A DNA stretch of 64,000 nt, taken from contig JBHGNT010000021.1 of assembly GCA_043228905.1 (NCBI GenBank), positions 10,478,001 to 10,542,000 of the forward strand, in the 5' to 3' direction. Shown piece by piece: positions 1 to 9,369 of the stretch. Position 1 is the stretch's first letter. Every line of letters begins with the position of its first letter. The notes beneath the pieces are model-generated. The model searched no databases. It worked only from the letters and a program-made list of their open reading frames with translations, and had not been told where the DNA came from. The position numbers and the translations under genes are program-made. Source of the DNA: Azolla caroliniana (Eukaryota > Polypodiophyta).

Positions 1-20
1 GGAAGCTAACTTAAAGCAAG

Positions 21-23
<3 letters not shown>

Positions 24-85
<62 letters not shown>

Positions 86-92
86 AAGAAAG
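24..92. repeat. (GA)n microsatellite
   Basis: A pure GA dinucleotide tract of about 57 bp passes into a short GAAA-type run. It is a simple sequence repeat with no coding content. Confidence 0.97.
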
Positions 93-599
93 ATATATTA
101 ACGTCTTCTAAGGCCAAAATTGGCCCATGAGACAAATGGTTTACAACAAAAAATGGGATATTTACCCATTCATCAAAAGTAAAAAATAAAAATAAAAATA
201 AGATAAAAAATAGAGTTTTAAGCTAAATACTTCTGGTAAAATAACAAGCATTTTCTATATAAAAAAACATGTTCTACAATAAAAAGATGTTATACTAGGC
301 CTAATTTCATTTCCATCCAAGTCTCTCGAAGAGAAGTGGGAGGTCAAAGGGCTTCGATGTGGATGTGGGCCGTGGTCCCAATGTAAAAGGTAACCCAACC
401 ATAGCGTCTAGTCGACGTAGCTCAATTCCCTTATCTTCTTAATCTTTTCTACTTCGTGTCGACTTGTTTTGAAGCCCAACATCCGAGGGCGTTTGGTTGT
501 TCTTTGCATTCCGGTTTCCTCAAGAGAGAGGCCGAGCAGTGTAAGTGTATCCACATTCATCATCTCCCCTTGTTCCTAAAAAATTACACTAATTACAAG
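93..599. other. AT-rich interval, likely LINE 3' flank
   Basis: No convincing gene is present. The first half is AT-rich, with A-rich runs around 180-220. The second half may be 3' untranslated sequence of the minus-strand LINE that begins near 600. I could not place the LINE poly(A) end or a target-site duplication here, so the boundary is open. Confidence 0.4.
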
Positions 600-635
600 T
601 TGATGAATAGTAAAAGGGTTATGGTTAACACTTTG

Positions 636-1421
636 TTATTTATTCTCCCTATGTTGTTTTAGCTCTAAGATATACCTACCTAGTCTCTTTACATCCGGGG
701 TATCTAATAGTTTGGAGAGGGTGGGAGAGGGTCCTAATATGTCTTGGTATTCTGCCCGTATCTCGGTAGAAGTTGGGCACTTGCATGTGAAGTGATACTC
801 ATCCTCTATCTCTATGTGGCATAACCTACATAGCCTTTCCTCTCTACGGACTCTATTAGCCTGACCATTCTCAATCTCAAGTTGGTGAGATGATATCCTA
901 ATTTGTCCAATGGCCACCCTTAGTGCATTTGATAAGAATATATCTAGATATCTTGGTCGTGTAGTAAAACCTAACCGAGAGAAATGCAAGAAGTGTTCCT
1001 TATAGTACAACATTTTAGATGGGAGTGGTTCTCGTGGGGTGATCCATTTATATCGAGTGTAAATTTGTCATATTTCTTGGCGTATCACTTTATTACGGTC
1101 TTCATGAGATATTAGAGTTTGATCAGTCCCATGGTTGTACTTAAGGGGAGGTAAGTTATTAATGTCTATGCCGTTTGCAAGTAACCAACTCACCACAATG
1201 CTATACCAAAAGCTAGTGTCTCTAGACGCATGTAGGGATCGGGATGCCTCAAAGGCTAGACGGGATATCCTATCTTGTGGTTGGCCATGTATCCAATGAA
1301 TAAAAACTACCACTTGAAAAAGTGCTTCTACTAACATCGGGGGCAGACTAAACTCTGCTCTAATAATGTCATGTGGTACTGTCGATTTGCTTCGGAGTTG
1401 ACGTGATAACATCGTCACCAA
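636..1421 (-). pseudogene. LINE ORF2 C-terminal region with zf-RVT-like motif
   Basis: Two minus-strand blocks (1421-1068 and 1013-636) follow the reverse transcriptase domain. The second holds a cysteine/histidine cluster, CRLC followed by EDEYHFTCKCP, with C-x2-C and H-x3-C spacing. That is typical of the zinc-binding segment at the C-terminus of plant LINE ORF2 proteins, thought to help bind template RNA. The first block has no clear motif but lies at the expected place for the thumb/connection region. A stop and a frame change separate them. The C-terminal stop at 636 probably marks the true end of the protein. Confidence 0.65.
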
Positions 1422-1544
1422 AGGTCTCTCTAATTGTGTTCACATGAAAGATGGTAGACTTGGAGTCCATGCTATTGATGCATACATGAGGGAAGGGGTC
1501 ACTAATGAGTCGAAGAGCCATCCCTTAGTCCGTGGCTCTTGAAA

Positions 1545-2536
1545 TTATGCTCGGTGGCATTGTCTCTCTAAGAGTGAGAGGGATGCATACCCTCTCATTA
1601 GCCTATCTTTGGCTTCTTGGGTCATCGAGAATTTACCTAAGCAAGCACTAAAAGTGACTCCCAAGTATACATATGATCCAACTACCTCAACTAGTTTATG
1701 AGAGAGGATTAGGTGACATTTACTCCTAAGAGTCCTCGTTGTGTACAAAAGTGATCTAGGGCATTAAGATGCTTTTGTAGGTCGTGTTCAGACTCCAAGA
1801 GCAAGACAATGTCATATGAGTAGAGTAAGAGACTAACTTGCATATCCCCAATAACTACACCATTGCCTCCCTTCTGAGCAATAAAATCAGTGACCTCATC
1901 AATGTAGATTCCAAAAAGAGTCGGTGATAGGGGGCAACCCTGTTTTACACCAATGGTGCTAGTGAAACAACGAGCCTTCATCTAGTCAATTAAGCACCTA
2001 AGTGTGAAGATATGGTCAATAGTGGAGAAGGCTCGTGTAAAGCCAGCCTGCTCAGGTGCTCGAAGACTTGATGTTTCCATATAATCGCTAAGCTCCGCTT
2101 CCATTACCGCACCATATAGTTTAGTGAGCGTATGTCCTATCATAATGGTCCTATATGTATTTGGGTCCATTGTGTCCCCTCCTTTATGTATAGGGGCCAC
2201 TGTGTTCATGGTCCATTGTGGTGGAAAACCCTCGATGAGGGCGCGGTTGAAGATTAGAGTGAGAAAGGGGGCTAGGCATTCTCAAGCATATATGATGTGC
2301 TTAGCTCGCAATCCTATGTGGTCCATGGATTTCCTATGTTGTAATTGTTTTATGACCTTCGTGACCCTAGAGGTCATGAAAAAGTGTCCCCATGGTAGGT
2401 CGAGGTGTGGAAGGCATTGGGATGGGTGGTTGGTTCGGGACATGGTAGAGTCTCTCGATATATGTGTGCCAAATATTGGGATCCTCGATGGGTGTTTGTG
2501 GTCATGGTTCCCGTAGTCTCTTCCATGCAAGAGCAC
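1545..2536 (-). pseudogene. LINE reverse transcriptase domain
   Basis: Read from 2536 downward, three overlapping frames give RT landmarks. A segment with HKGGD and DPNTYR corresponds to the fingers. GFTRAFSTIDHIFTLR is the palm. GVKQGCPLSPTLFGIYID is the hallmark non-LTR RT block. The catalytic YADD is replaced by a Tyr-Ser-Tyr-Asp stretch (about 1815-1830), so the first catalytic Asp is lost. The tail (1748-1545) contains GSYVYLGVTFS, the usual post-palm motif. Frameshifts around 1980 and 1740 split the domain. The enzyme would have copied LINE RNA at nicked target DNA, and this copy cannot. Confidence 0.85.
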
Positions 2537-2675
2537 AATCCCTACTCATGAGCATATTGTAGAGTTCCCAATATTGAGATGCTTCCCAAGCTCGTCTTTT
2601 ACGACGTGTCATCTTGCGCATCTGTTTGCGAGCCTGTACTGAGGAAATAGTAGCACTAATTCGTGACACTTTAAG

Positions 2676-3395
2676 TTATCTATACAAATCTGTACAACCC
2701 TCGTAATACCACTTGTTCTGTGGCATAGACTCTATTCTACTATGATTGGACTGTTTCGTGTATGGGAAGCTACTAATTGCTGCTGAGTGAAGGATGTGTG
2801 TGAGTTCTGTAGTGAGGTTCTCTAAAGGCAAGGAAGAATCAAAAGAGGAGAGATGGGATTGAACATGTCGGGAGTAGATGTCAGCGAGCTCATGCATGAA
2901 ATGTATTATGGTGTGATGGTTTGGTTGACTAAAGTTGGTGGTGTGGGAGGTGTTGCATTTTAGCTCAAAGTATAGGAAGCTATGGTCTGCACCAATAGGG
3001 CATGGGGCCACCCTGAAGGAGTTAACCATGTGGGTAGCTTGAGGGCGTCCTATTAGGTAATCAACTGTGCTTTTCCCCTCCTCCATGTGGGAAACATGTG
3101 AGCTCATCTGAGCCCGGCCACTTGGCTAAGCCATTATATATGATCATTTGGTGTCGGCTTCCAAATTCAAGCAGATGATGGCCAAAGTTTGTGGCATCCG
3201 CACCTTCATCCTTTGATGTACGTGTTACGTCTAAGTCTAAAGGGTCTATATTCACCATTTGTAGGTTTTTATCCATCTGAAATATTGTGCATTGTCGGGA
3301 TTGGGTTCTCTCATTGAAATCTCCTACAAGGAAGACTTCTCCTTGAGAAGAATATCGGATTATGTCATCTGATAAAGGTTCGTATGGAGAAGGCA
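2676..3395 (-). pseudogene. LINE endonuclease C-terminal half and linker
   Basis: The block 3396-3061 on the minus strand contains FLVGDFNERT, the conserved GDFN motif of apurinic-type (APE) LINE endonucleases. The next block (3107-2676) contains DYLIGRP, ADHSFLYFEL and a Ser/His-rich linker. SDH plus a hydrophobic strand is the conserved C-terminal histidine region of this fold. The N-terminal half lies at 31062 onward because Copia-A integrated in the middle of the domain. This enzyme nicks target DNA to prime reverse transcription. The reading frame changes near 3080. Confidence 0.8.
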
Positions 3396-4125
3396 TGTTG
3401 AGTCACAAGCTCAATGTTGGGTGTGTAACACTGTGCATGACCTAGTGTGTAGTTTCATTAGGAAATTCCTTGAAAAGGATAAGATCTATTTTGGATAATC
3501 TTTTATTGGTAGAATCATTCTTGAATCTCAAGTGTCTGCCTGTATTATTATTTTTGGCTTACTCTTGGGTGGACAGTAACGTATGAACCTATGTTACATG
3601 GAAAGCCGGACTGAACAACCAAGGATTCTGTGTTTCTGTACTTGCCCCGCAAAGTTCCGAAAAGACCGGTTTTCTAGAAGCCTCCCGCTCATATCTCTCA
3701 TCAAAAGGCACTATCCGATAATGAGTTTTGAGGAACTCCCCAAGGAAACACTAATACAGAATGAGAGAAAGGAACAATAAATGTAGACTGGGTGCGTAAA
3801 ACAGTACGCATAATGTAAGCCGTAGCGGTGCGTAAACCACGAGGCCGTTGGAAAGATATTTCGCGTAGGATTATATTTTGGGAGTTAGTGTAGAGCTCAT
3901 TTATGAGCATTGAAGTATGTGTCAGTACTTCTGTCAGTCCGTATGGACTTGTATAAAAGTGCTCACTGAGCACATCCTATGTACAGATTGAGTGTTATTT
4001 TTGAATTGAGTTTGTGTGCACTCTCTTTGTCTGTCTCTCTCGAGTACTGTGTATATTCAAGCTCTCCATTAAACCTACATTTTTGTGTTCGGTTTTCTAT
4101 TGCTTATGCACACTATTCTTTTTAC
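3396..4125 (+). repeat. Copia-A 5' LTR
   Basis: It matches the 3' LTR at 30665-31061 from TGTTGAGT to TTTTTACA, except for a 329-bp insertion at 3453-3781. Without the insertion it is about 400 bp. It carries a TATAAAAG box (about 3953) shared with the 3' copy. The boundary is fixed by the PBS directly after it. Confidence 0.92.
3453..3781. other. 329-bp unidentified insertion in the Copia-A 5' LTR
   Basis: This block is absent from the 3' LTR and is flanked by the duplicated pentamer TGTAG (3448-3452 and 3782-3786). It starts TTTCATTAGG and ends GAACAATAAA, with no obvious terminal inverted repeat and no TG...CA ends. A 65-codon open frame (3583-3780) overlaps it but matches nothing I recognise. 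The 5-bp duplication shows it arrived as a transposition-type insertion after the LTR was made. Confidence 0.7.
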
Positions 4126-4137
4126 ATGGTATCAGAG
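4126..4137 (+). other. Primer-binding site, initiator Met tRNA type
   Basis: TGGTATCAGAGC follows the LTR end directly. It is complementary to the 3' end of the plant initiator methionine tRNA and is the standard PBS of plant Ty1/copia elements. Confidence 0.95.
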
Positions 4138-4227
4138 CGTGAGGGTTGAGAACCTCTGCAACCGACCTTAGCTCGCGAAGAAAACCTAACCTTTGTAAAG
4201 AATAGGAAAAACAAAATAGATAGAGGC

Positions 4228-4315
4228 ATGGCTAGCTCGCTTCCAACAGAGAAGCTCAATAGAAATAACTATGCGTCTTGGTCTTACAAGATGCACCAGT
4301 ACCTGCTCGGGCACG
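4228..4315 (+). pseudogene. Copia-A gag, N-terminal fragment
   Basis: ATG at 4228 opens the Gag start: MASSLPTEKLNRNNYASW, then a YKMHQYLLG stretch. This is the usual N-terminal pattern of plant copia Gag, where the LNxxNYxxW motif begins the retrotransposon capsid fold. The frame is cut after 88 bp by the insertion at 4316 and resumes at 8023. The 5-bp target duplication GCACG occupies 4311-4315 and 8023-8027. Gag would form the cytoplasmic virus-like particle. Confidence 0.85.
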
Positions 4316-4777
4316 TGTTACTAGCCGGCAAGAAGGCTTAAGGAGGTCCAAACCAGAGTGTGAAAGAAATAGTTATTCGGGAACTGTTGTAATTAGTAGT
4401 CTTAATATATATATATTAATATATAAGAAGATGTGGACGGACGGACCGGAATCGGTATGCCGATCCGGATCCGGAACGATCCCGTAAAGGTGCCGGTTGG
4501 CACCATTTTGTATTTCGCACCGGAGACCTATATAAAGGCCCGGTTACAATGTAATCAGGTGCGGATAATTAATAAAGCTTATTGTCTTAATCTTCCAGTG
4601 TTGATTACCGTTCTGTATTCATTGTTATATCTTACGCGTGTTAATTACGGATTGCTAAGTAACCAATTAAGGTCTAATTAAGCGTTGTGCCGTAAATCAT
4701 TCTACCGTACCACCCTTTGGTAAAGTGTCTTAAGTGGACACCCTGTGTTAGGCTGTTGTCCGGCCCTAGCAATAACA
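4316..4777 (+). repeat. Gypsy LTR, family of the 47310 element
   Basis: It begins TGTTACTAGCCGG and ends CAATAACA. It aligns along its length with the LTR at 47310-47700: shared GCCGG start, GGATCCGGA block, CTATATAAAG/CTATAAAAGG TATA box, CTTACGCGTG, and CCACCCTTTGG with an AAGTGT/GGACACC pair near the end. It contains AATAAAG downstream of the TATA box. It has no matching partner LTR at the right end of the insertion. Confidence 0.8.
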
Positions 4778-6030
4778 CAGTTTTTTCGTCACTATCTCCA
4801 TTTCTTTGTCTCTATCAGTCTACCGGCCACTCATGACCATTGGTTGTCCCCGCTCCTCTATCTGTCGCCTACACTGTCCGGCCCGTCGTTCCAGCGTCAG
4901 TTGTTTGGCCTTTCTGGCCGCATTTCAGCCACTCCGGCCATTCCGGCTGCATTTCGGCACTTCTGTGCATTTTGGCCGCCCCGACCGTAGACGACTGCTT
5001 CCCGATCGCCGCCTTGTTTTCAGCCACTTCTTTCGCCGTCTCTGTCTGGCACTGTCATTCGTCTTCCGGTCCATCCGTTTGTTTGTCCCGGTCCGTTTTA
5101 GTCCGTCTGGCCGTTCTTACCGGCTGTTTCTGGTTATTTCCGCCATTTCTTCATCGGCTATCCGATCGCCACTGCTCTGGCCGCTATTCGGCCACTGCCA
5201 CAATCTGGTTACTATGAGGCCGACGCCACTGTCTTTGTCATGGCCATCTGGTTGCCGCCACTACTTGCCATTCGGCCACTGCTCCGGCCGTTGGTTGTCT
5301 AGCCACCACAAGCCGGTGATCGTCCCGGCTTCATCATCATTTTGGCCGTTCATCCCATCCGGTCATGTTTGTCTGTTCGTCAGGTTGTGTCTGTTCGTTT
5401 CCTCATGCTTTTTCTGCGGTTCTTCGGCGATAGGTTGTTCTTGGTCGTTGTCCATTAGTCGGTCGTGTTGTCTCTGTCCGACCGGGCCGTTGTTGGTCGG
5501 CCACCACTCTAGTCGTTGGTCTGTGGCCACCGTCATCTGATCATCGTCCTGGCTCCGTCACCATTCCGATCGTTTGGCCCGTCTGGCTGTGTCTTTTCGG
5601 TCTATCGTGTTTTTCTAGCTGTCTCTGTCCGCTTTTTGGCCGGTCTCCGGCCGCCGGCTGTTCTTGGCTGCTGTCTGTCGGTTGATCCGGCTATCCGTCT
5701 CTGACGATATCTTTCCGATCCTTCGTTCATTCTTCTGTTCGGCCGTTTCCGACCATCAAGTCGTTCTTCAATGGTCTTTGTCTCTTCGCATATTTGTCGC
5801 TGTTGACCTTGTCCGATTGTCTTCGTTCATCCATGCCTTGTCGCTATTGGTCGTCATAGTCACTATCTTTGTTGGCTCTATCTGACCGGTCTCTTTCCAC
5901 AGTTCGACCCTCGGTTTGGCCGCCGCTTGCCGGCCTCTCCGACCTTTTCCGTCTATGCCTCGGCCGCTGTCAAGCTACCACTTTGTTGCGGATTCCATCA
6001 CCGTCTCTGTTGGTTTCCGTCCATTTGAGT
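4778..6030. other. GC-rich low-complexity stretch
   Basis: The plus strand is pyrimidine-rich, with many variants of CCGGCC, GGCCACT and TTCCGG. Open frames on the plus strand (for example 4806-5540) give Ser/Arg/Leu-rich low-complexity protein with no domain. It lies downstream of the minus-strand gag start at 6546, so it may be the degenerate repetitive linker of that gag. The gypsy at 47310 has a comparable repetitive linker at 48180-48400. I see no reliable gene. Confidence 0.5.
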
Positions 6031-6546
6031 TCACGTCTGAGGTCTTTGCCGGTCTTCCATTGGTGTTGCCGGCTCGACTTCCGGTGTTGGAGGTTTTTGC
6101 CGGTGCACTTCCATCTTCGGAAGTTGCTCCACGACGAGTGCCGGAGGTTCCCGGTCTGCCAACTCTGGTTCCGGTGTTGGTAAGGTATTCGACTCCTTGT
6201 CCTCCGGTCCTCCTGGGGTGTCGTTACTGCTGCGATAGTTCGTATGTGCGCTGTAACCCCCTTCCGAATCAGATTCCAGAGCTGAAAATGCTTCGGAGTC
6301 GCCGTCTCTTCTGGCCAAGGCCTGGAGAAGGGTTTCCGCTTCCTAGAGGCTGCTTAAGCTGCTTCCTTCGTCTGGGTAGGCGTTTTGTTGCAGACGAAGC
6401 GACTCCGCCACTTTCCGGATCACTTTGGAAAATGATCGATCTGTTCGGATTTCTTCAGCTACTTGCTGGAAAGCCTCTCGCCGCCGTCTCCGTCCAGCAA
6501 GTCTTCGTGCTCTCTCCGTAACCGGGTCGTCTGTTGGCCTAGTCAT
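6031..6546 (-). pseudogene. Gypsy gag N-terminal region, inverted
   Basis: The minus-strand frame opens at 6546 with MTRPTDDP and an Arg-rich helix, then RTDRSFSKVIRKVAE and a DEGSSL end before a stop at 6343. A second block (6318-6031) reads GDSEAFSALESDSEGG, then a Pro/Glu-rich linker. Both align with the start of the gag at 47753 (MSRPNDDH, RRDRSFSKTLRRVAE, GDSEAFATLEAESESD). It is therefore the same family as the LTR at 4316, but in the opposite orientation. No capsid domain follows. Confidence 0.7.
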
Positions 6547-6580
6547 CCATTCTTGCCGCTATTCACTGCGATTATGCAGG

Positions 6581-6594
6581 AATCGTGGTCGCCA
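6581..6594 (-). other. Gypsy primer-binding site, minus orientation
   Basis: Read on the minus strand, TGGCGACCACGATT is identical to the PBS of the gypsy at 47707-47720. It lies five bases from the end of the inverted LTR-like arm (6600) and just upstream of the minus-strand gag start. I cannot assign the tRNA with confidence. Confidence 0.7.
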
Positions 6595-6599
6595 AAAAC

Positions 6600-6980
6600 T
6601 GTTATAGGTTTTACGGTTAGGGTTAAGGACGATGATAATCATGATAAAGATAGACATGGTGGTTATGATGATGATGGAGAGTATGGGATTGATGGCGAGA
6701 GAGATCATGTGCACTGAGAAGCATTGCGGGGTGGGGGGTGATGCCTAGAATGGCTCCACCCCCCTCCCAAGGGGATTTAACGTTGAGGGGGAGAGAGAGA
6801 GAAAGAGAGATGACAAGAGAGAGAGAGATTGAGAGAGAAAAATGATCATTCATGTTTCATTCATTCCCCATAAGGGGTTAAATAGTACAAGAGGGGGTAG
6901 ATACATAGGGGTGTAAGCCCTATTGAGCATTCATACTGGACACTCACTCACACCTCCTCGTATCCATCCACATGCACACA
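6600..6980 (-). repeat. Left arm of a long inverted repeat (LTR-like)
   Basis: It starts TGTTATAGGTTTTACGG and runs to the N gap at 6981. Its reverse complement matches 7643-8022 with only about five mismatches by eye. Read on the minus strand it ends ACCTATAACA next to a PBS, as a 5' LTR would. The alternative is one arm of a foldback or TIR element. The far side is lost in the gap. Confidence 0.75.
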
Positions 6981-7080
6981 NNNNNNNNNNNNNNNNNNNN
7001 NNNNNNNNNNNNNNNNNNNNNNNNNNNNNNNNNNNNNNNNNNNNNNNNNNNNNNNNNNNNNNNNNNNNNNNNNNNNNNNN
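6981..7080. other. Assembly gap (100 N)
   Basis: Exactly 100 undetermined bases, the usual placeholder for a gap of unknown size. The sequence to its left ends in a CATGCACACA stretch that is part of the inverted repeat, so the gap probably reflects a failure to assemble the palindrome. Confidence 0.98.
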
Positions 7081-7564
7081 ACAGACAAAAAAACAGAAAA
7101 AGAGTGGGAGGAAAAGAGAAGGATAAAAAGCATCCAAGGACAAAATTTTAAAAACATGAGGGTGCATACTAAAATTTTCAAAACCGAAAGGCACCAACGG
7201 AATTTCAAAAACTCATCAACCTAAAAGAAATTGATGTGATCTACACGTGACTCACAAGATACAAAGAAGAACACACATACATACAATGTTTTTTGACGAC
7301 CCAAATGATGTTACCAAAGTTCATAAGTCGACAGAACAAGAATGTTCGTGTCGCAGAAGAGTCACTGACCGACAAAGATGTTCGAGTCAAGCACTCCAAT
7401 CGAGGGAGTCAATCAATGAAAGGACTGATGGAAGTTCCGGTCGAAGGAATATCATCATCAAGGCATGTGGGATCGACGTGCAAGGCACTTTCCCATGGGC
7501 GTGCCATATTGTGTTACCCCGTACGAGATGTACAGAGAGTCAAGTGTGATGAGAGAGGGTCGAA
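7081..7564. other. Unassigned interval with a PPT-like end
   Basis: The first 150 bp are A-rich. The rest has short open frames without recognisable domains. The last bases (7548-7564, GATGAGAGAGGGTCGAA) are purine-rich and abut a TGTTATC start, which fits a polypurine tract beside a 3' LTR. Confidence 0.4.
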
Positions 7565-8022
7565 TGTTATCATGATGTTGTGTATGTGTAGGGGGTATAA
7601 ATGTAGTTGTGAGTCTATACGTATGTGAACACATGCACACGTGTGTGCATGTGGATGGATACGAGGAGGTGTGAGTGAGTGTCCAGTATGAATGCTCAAT
7701 GGGGCTTACACCCCTATGTATCTACCCCCTCTTGTACTATTTAACCCCTTATGGGGAATGAATGAAACATGAATGATCATTTTTCTCTCTCAATCTCTCT
7801 CTCTCTTGTCATCTCTCTTTCTCTCTCTCTCCCCCTCAACGTTGAATCCCCTTGGGAGGGGGGTGGAGCCATTCTAGGCACCACCCCCCACCCCGCAATG
7901 CTTCTCAGTGCACATGATCTCTCTCGCCATCAATCCCATACTCTCCATCATCATCATAACCACCATGTCTATCTTTATCATGATTATCATCGTCATTAAC
8001 CCTAACCGTAAAACCTATAATA
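7565..8022 (+). repeat. Right arm of the inverted repeat, 3'-LTR-like
   Basis: It begins TGTTATCATG and ends ACCTATAATA, directly before the GCACG duplication. The left arm has the canonical ATAACA at the same place, so the last CA has mutated to TA. It contains a TATAAATG box near 7598 and a CT-rich run around 7790-7840. About 458 bp long, it would suit a 3' LTR in plus orientation. Confidence 0.65.
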
Positions 8023-8648
8023 GCACGGTTACTAGAGCTATGTTGACGGAGCAAATGACACAACACCCGATTCGACACACAAAGATTTCCCGGCTTGGGA
8101 ACAATCGGCGAGTAGAGTTCTCTACTGCTTCGCGTCTTGTGTGGACGAACAACTTCTGAGCTATATTCGGGATGCGAAAACACCGAAAGATGCGTGGGGA
8201 AATCTGAAGAAGATTTTTGCCACAAGCACCACAACCAAGAAGCTTCAACTTCGACAGGAGCTGAGCAACTTATGACAACGCGACTTGTTGGTGGCTGATT
8301 ACACCTCGAAGATCAAAGAGATATGTGACTCCTTAGCCTCTATCGATGTGAACGTTGAGGAAGGTGAGATGGTGCAGATCTATCTCGGGGGACTGGCGTC
8401 AAAGTTCGGAGCATTCCAAACTACTGTGTGTACACGGGAGAATACGCCGTCGTTTTTCGACCTACAGTCGATGCTCCTTATAGAGGAGAACCACGCAGGT
8501 GCGTCGACAAGTACGCATGCCGACAACAAGATGCTGTACACGGAGGGAGATAGGCCACGTGGTTGTGGCGGACGAGGCGAGTCGGCACGCAATGGAAGCG
8601 ACCGACGGGATCAAGGAAGAAGGTAGTGAAGTGATGCCGACAGCAAGT
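8023..8648 (+). pseudogene. Copia-A gag, central and C-terminal part
   Basis: Gag resumes after the GCACG duplication. Recognisable segments are the FPxWEQ region, YIRDAKTPKDAWGNLKK, LQLRQELSN, DYTSKIKEICDSLASI and EEMV/LGGL, then FFDLQSMLLIEENH. This is the UBN2/retrotran_gag capsid pattern of copia Gag. An early frame change lies near 8040-8160. A TGA interrupts SNL-QRDL near 8273, and Copia-J has TGA at the same codon. The tail is Arg/Gly-rich. The zinc knuckle expected after it is missing: Gypsy-E interrupts at 8653, and 15668 onward skips straight to protease. Confidence 0.85.
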
Positions 8649-8652
8649 ACGG

Positions 8653-9296
8653 TGTCGAGGTATTCCTCGCGGATGCGTGGAATGAGGCGGGGCCTCGGGG
8701 GTCTTGTACCGAAGAGCAAGAGACAAAGGAGAAGGGAAGGGACCCACTACGTGTGGGCGTATTTTCACAGGGACACGGCCCTTCGACACAAAGACGCGAG
8801 TGGGACACGACGCAGAGAGACACGAATGTATGTATATATATAATAACAAGGACAAACAACAAGAAGCACGAAGTCGGTTACAACCGAACAGGCCAGCGAA
8901 CAGATGCCGATGCCTGTTCGTAAACGCTCAGAAAGAAAGGAGTAGCTTGGAGGTGCTGCCGGAAGCACTCGGGCATTCCTCAGAGCAGCGCGAGCCTCCC
9001 GAAACCCTGCACAGAAAGAAGCTACGGAGTATGGAAGAGAGAGAAGCCTTCGGCCCACAACCCGACAACACTTCGTCCTCTCTAACCGCGATCCCACTAC
9101 TCCTCCTCGTCTCCCTCCTTTTATAGGCAAGAAAGGAGCCGTTTCCCATTAACTTCCTACCTACCGAATCTACCTACCTAGGATCTTCTATGTACCTAAT
9201 TCTCTCTTATGTACTACATAAGACGCACGTGCATGAAGAGCCGGTTCCTACGCTCCGGTGCACCGATTCCGCTTGTGGACGGTTTTCTTCACGACA
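8653..9296 (-). repeat. Gypsy-E 3' LTR
   Basis: In plus orientation it starts TGTCGAGG and ends CTTCACGACA. It is preceded by ACGG and followed by the minus-strand PPT (GGTGGGGGCAGA, reverse complement of 9297-9308). Open frames inside it on both strands recur identically in the other LTR and are not genes. Confidence 0.93.
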
Positions 9297-9369
9297 TCTG
9301 CCCCCACCTAACCGCGCATCCACCGGCATGCGCCAAATTGAGTTGGGACGGAGAAAACCGGTCCAGCCT

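Larger units (their letters stand above)
600..3395 (-). mobile_element. LINE (non-LTR retrotransposon), 3' half
   Basis: Minus-strand blocks read, from high to low coordinate, as endonuclease C-terminus, linker, reverse transcriptase and a C-terminal zinc-knuckle region. The element is cut at 3395 by Copia-A. Its 5' half resumes at 31062: the endonuclease reading ends with a Gly-Thr-Pro-His-Gly-Pro stretch there and continues as Tyr-Glu-Pro-Leu here. Frameshifts and stops break every block, so this is a dead copy. Confidence 0.85.
4316..8022. mobile_element. Chimeric gypsy-type insertion with mismatched ends and a scaffold gap
   Basis: This insertion sits between two GCACG copies in Copia-A gag. 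Its left end is a plus-oriented LTR (4316-4777) like that of the gypsy at 47310. Its right end is a different LTR-like sequence (7565-8022). Between them lie a PBS and gag start on the minus strand, an inverted copy of the right-end sequence (6600-6980), 100 Ns and unassigned sequence. No RT or integrase is visible. Either a rearranged non-autonomous element or a scaffolding error at the N run could produce this. The GCACG duplication argues that the outer ends are real. Confidence 0.6.

Noticed and set aside
4806-5540. A 244-codon plus-strand open frame, Ser/Arg/Leu/Pro-rich
   Set aside because: It is low-complexity GC-rich sequence with several overlapping open frames in other phases and no domain. 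It lies opposite a degenerate gypsy gag linker.
6600-8022. A classical Mutator-type TIR transposon
   Set aside because: No 8-11-bp target duplication flanks the arms, and the right border coincides with the GCACG duplication of the whole insertion. Kept only as one alternative.
8704-9126. Open frames inside the Gypsy-E LTR on both strands
   Set aside because: The same frames recur in the other LTR and have no domain. They are chance frames in LTR sequence.
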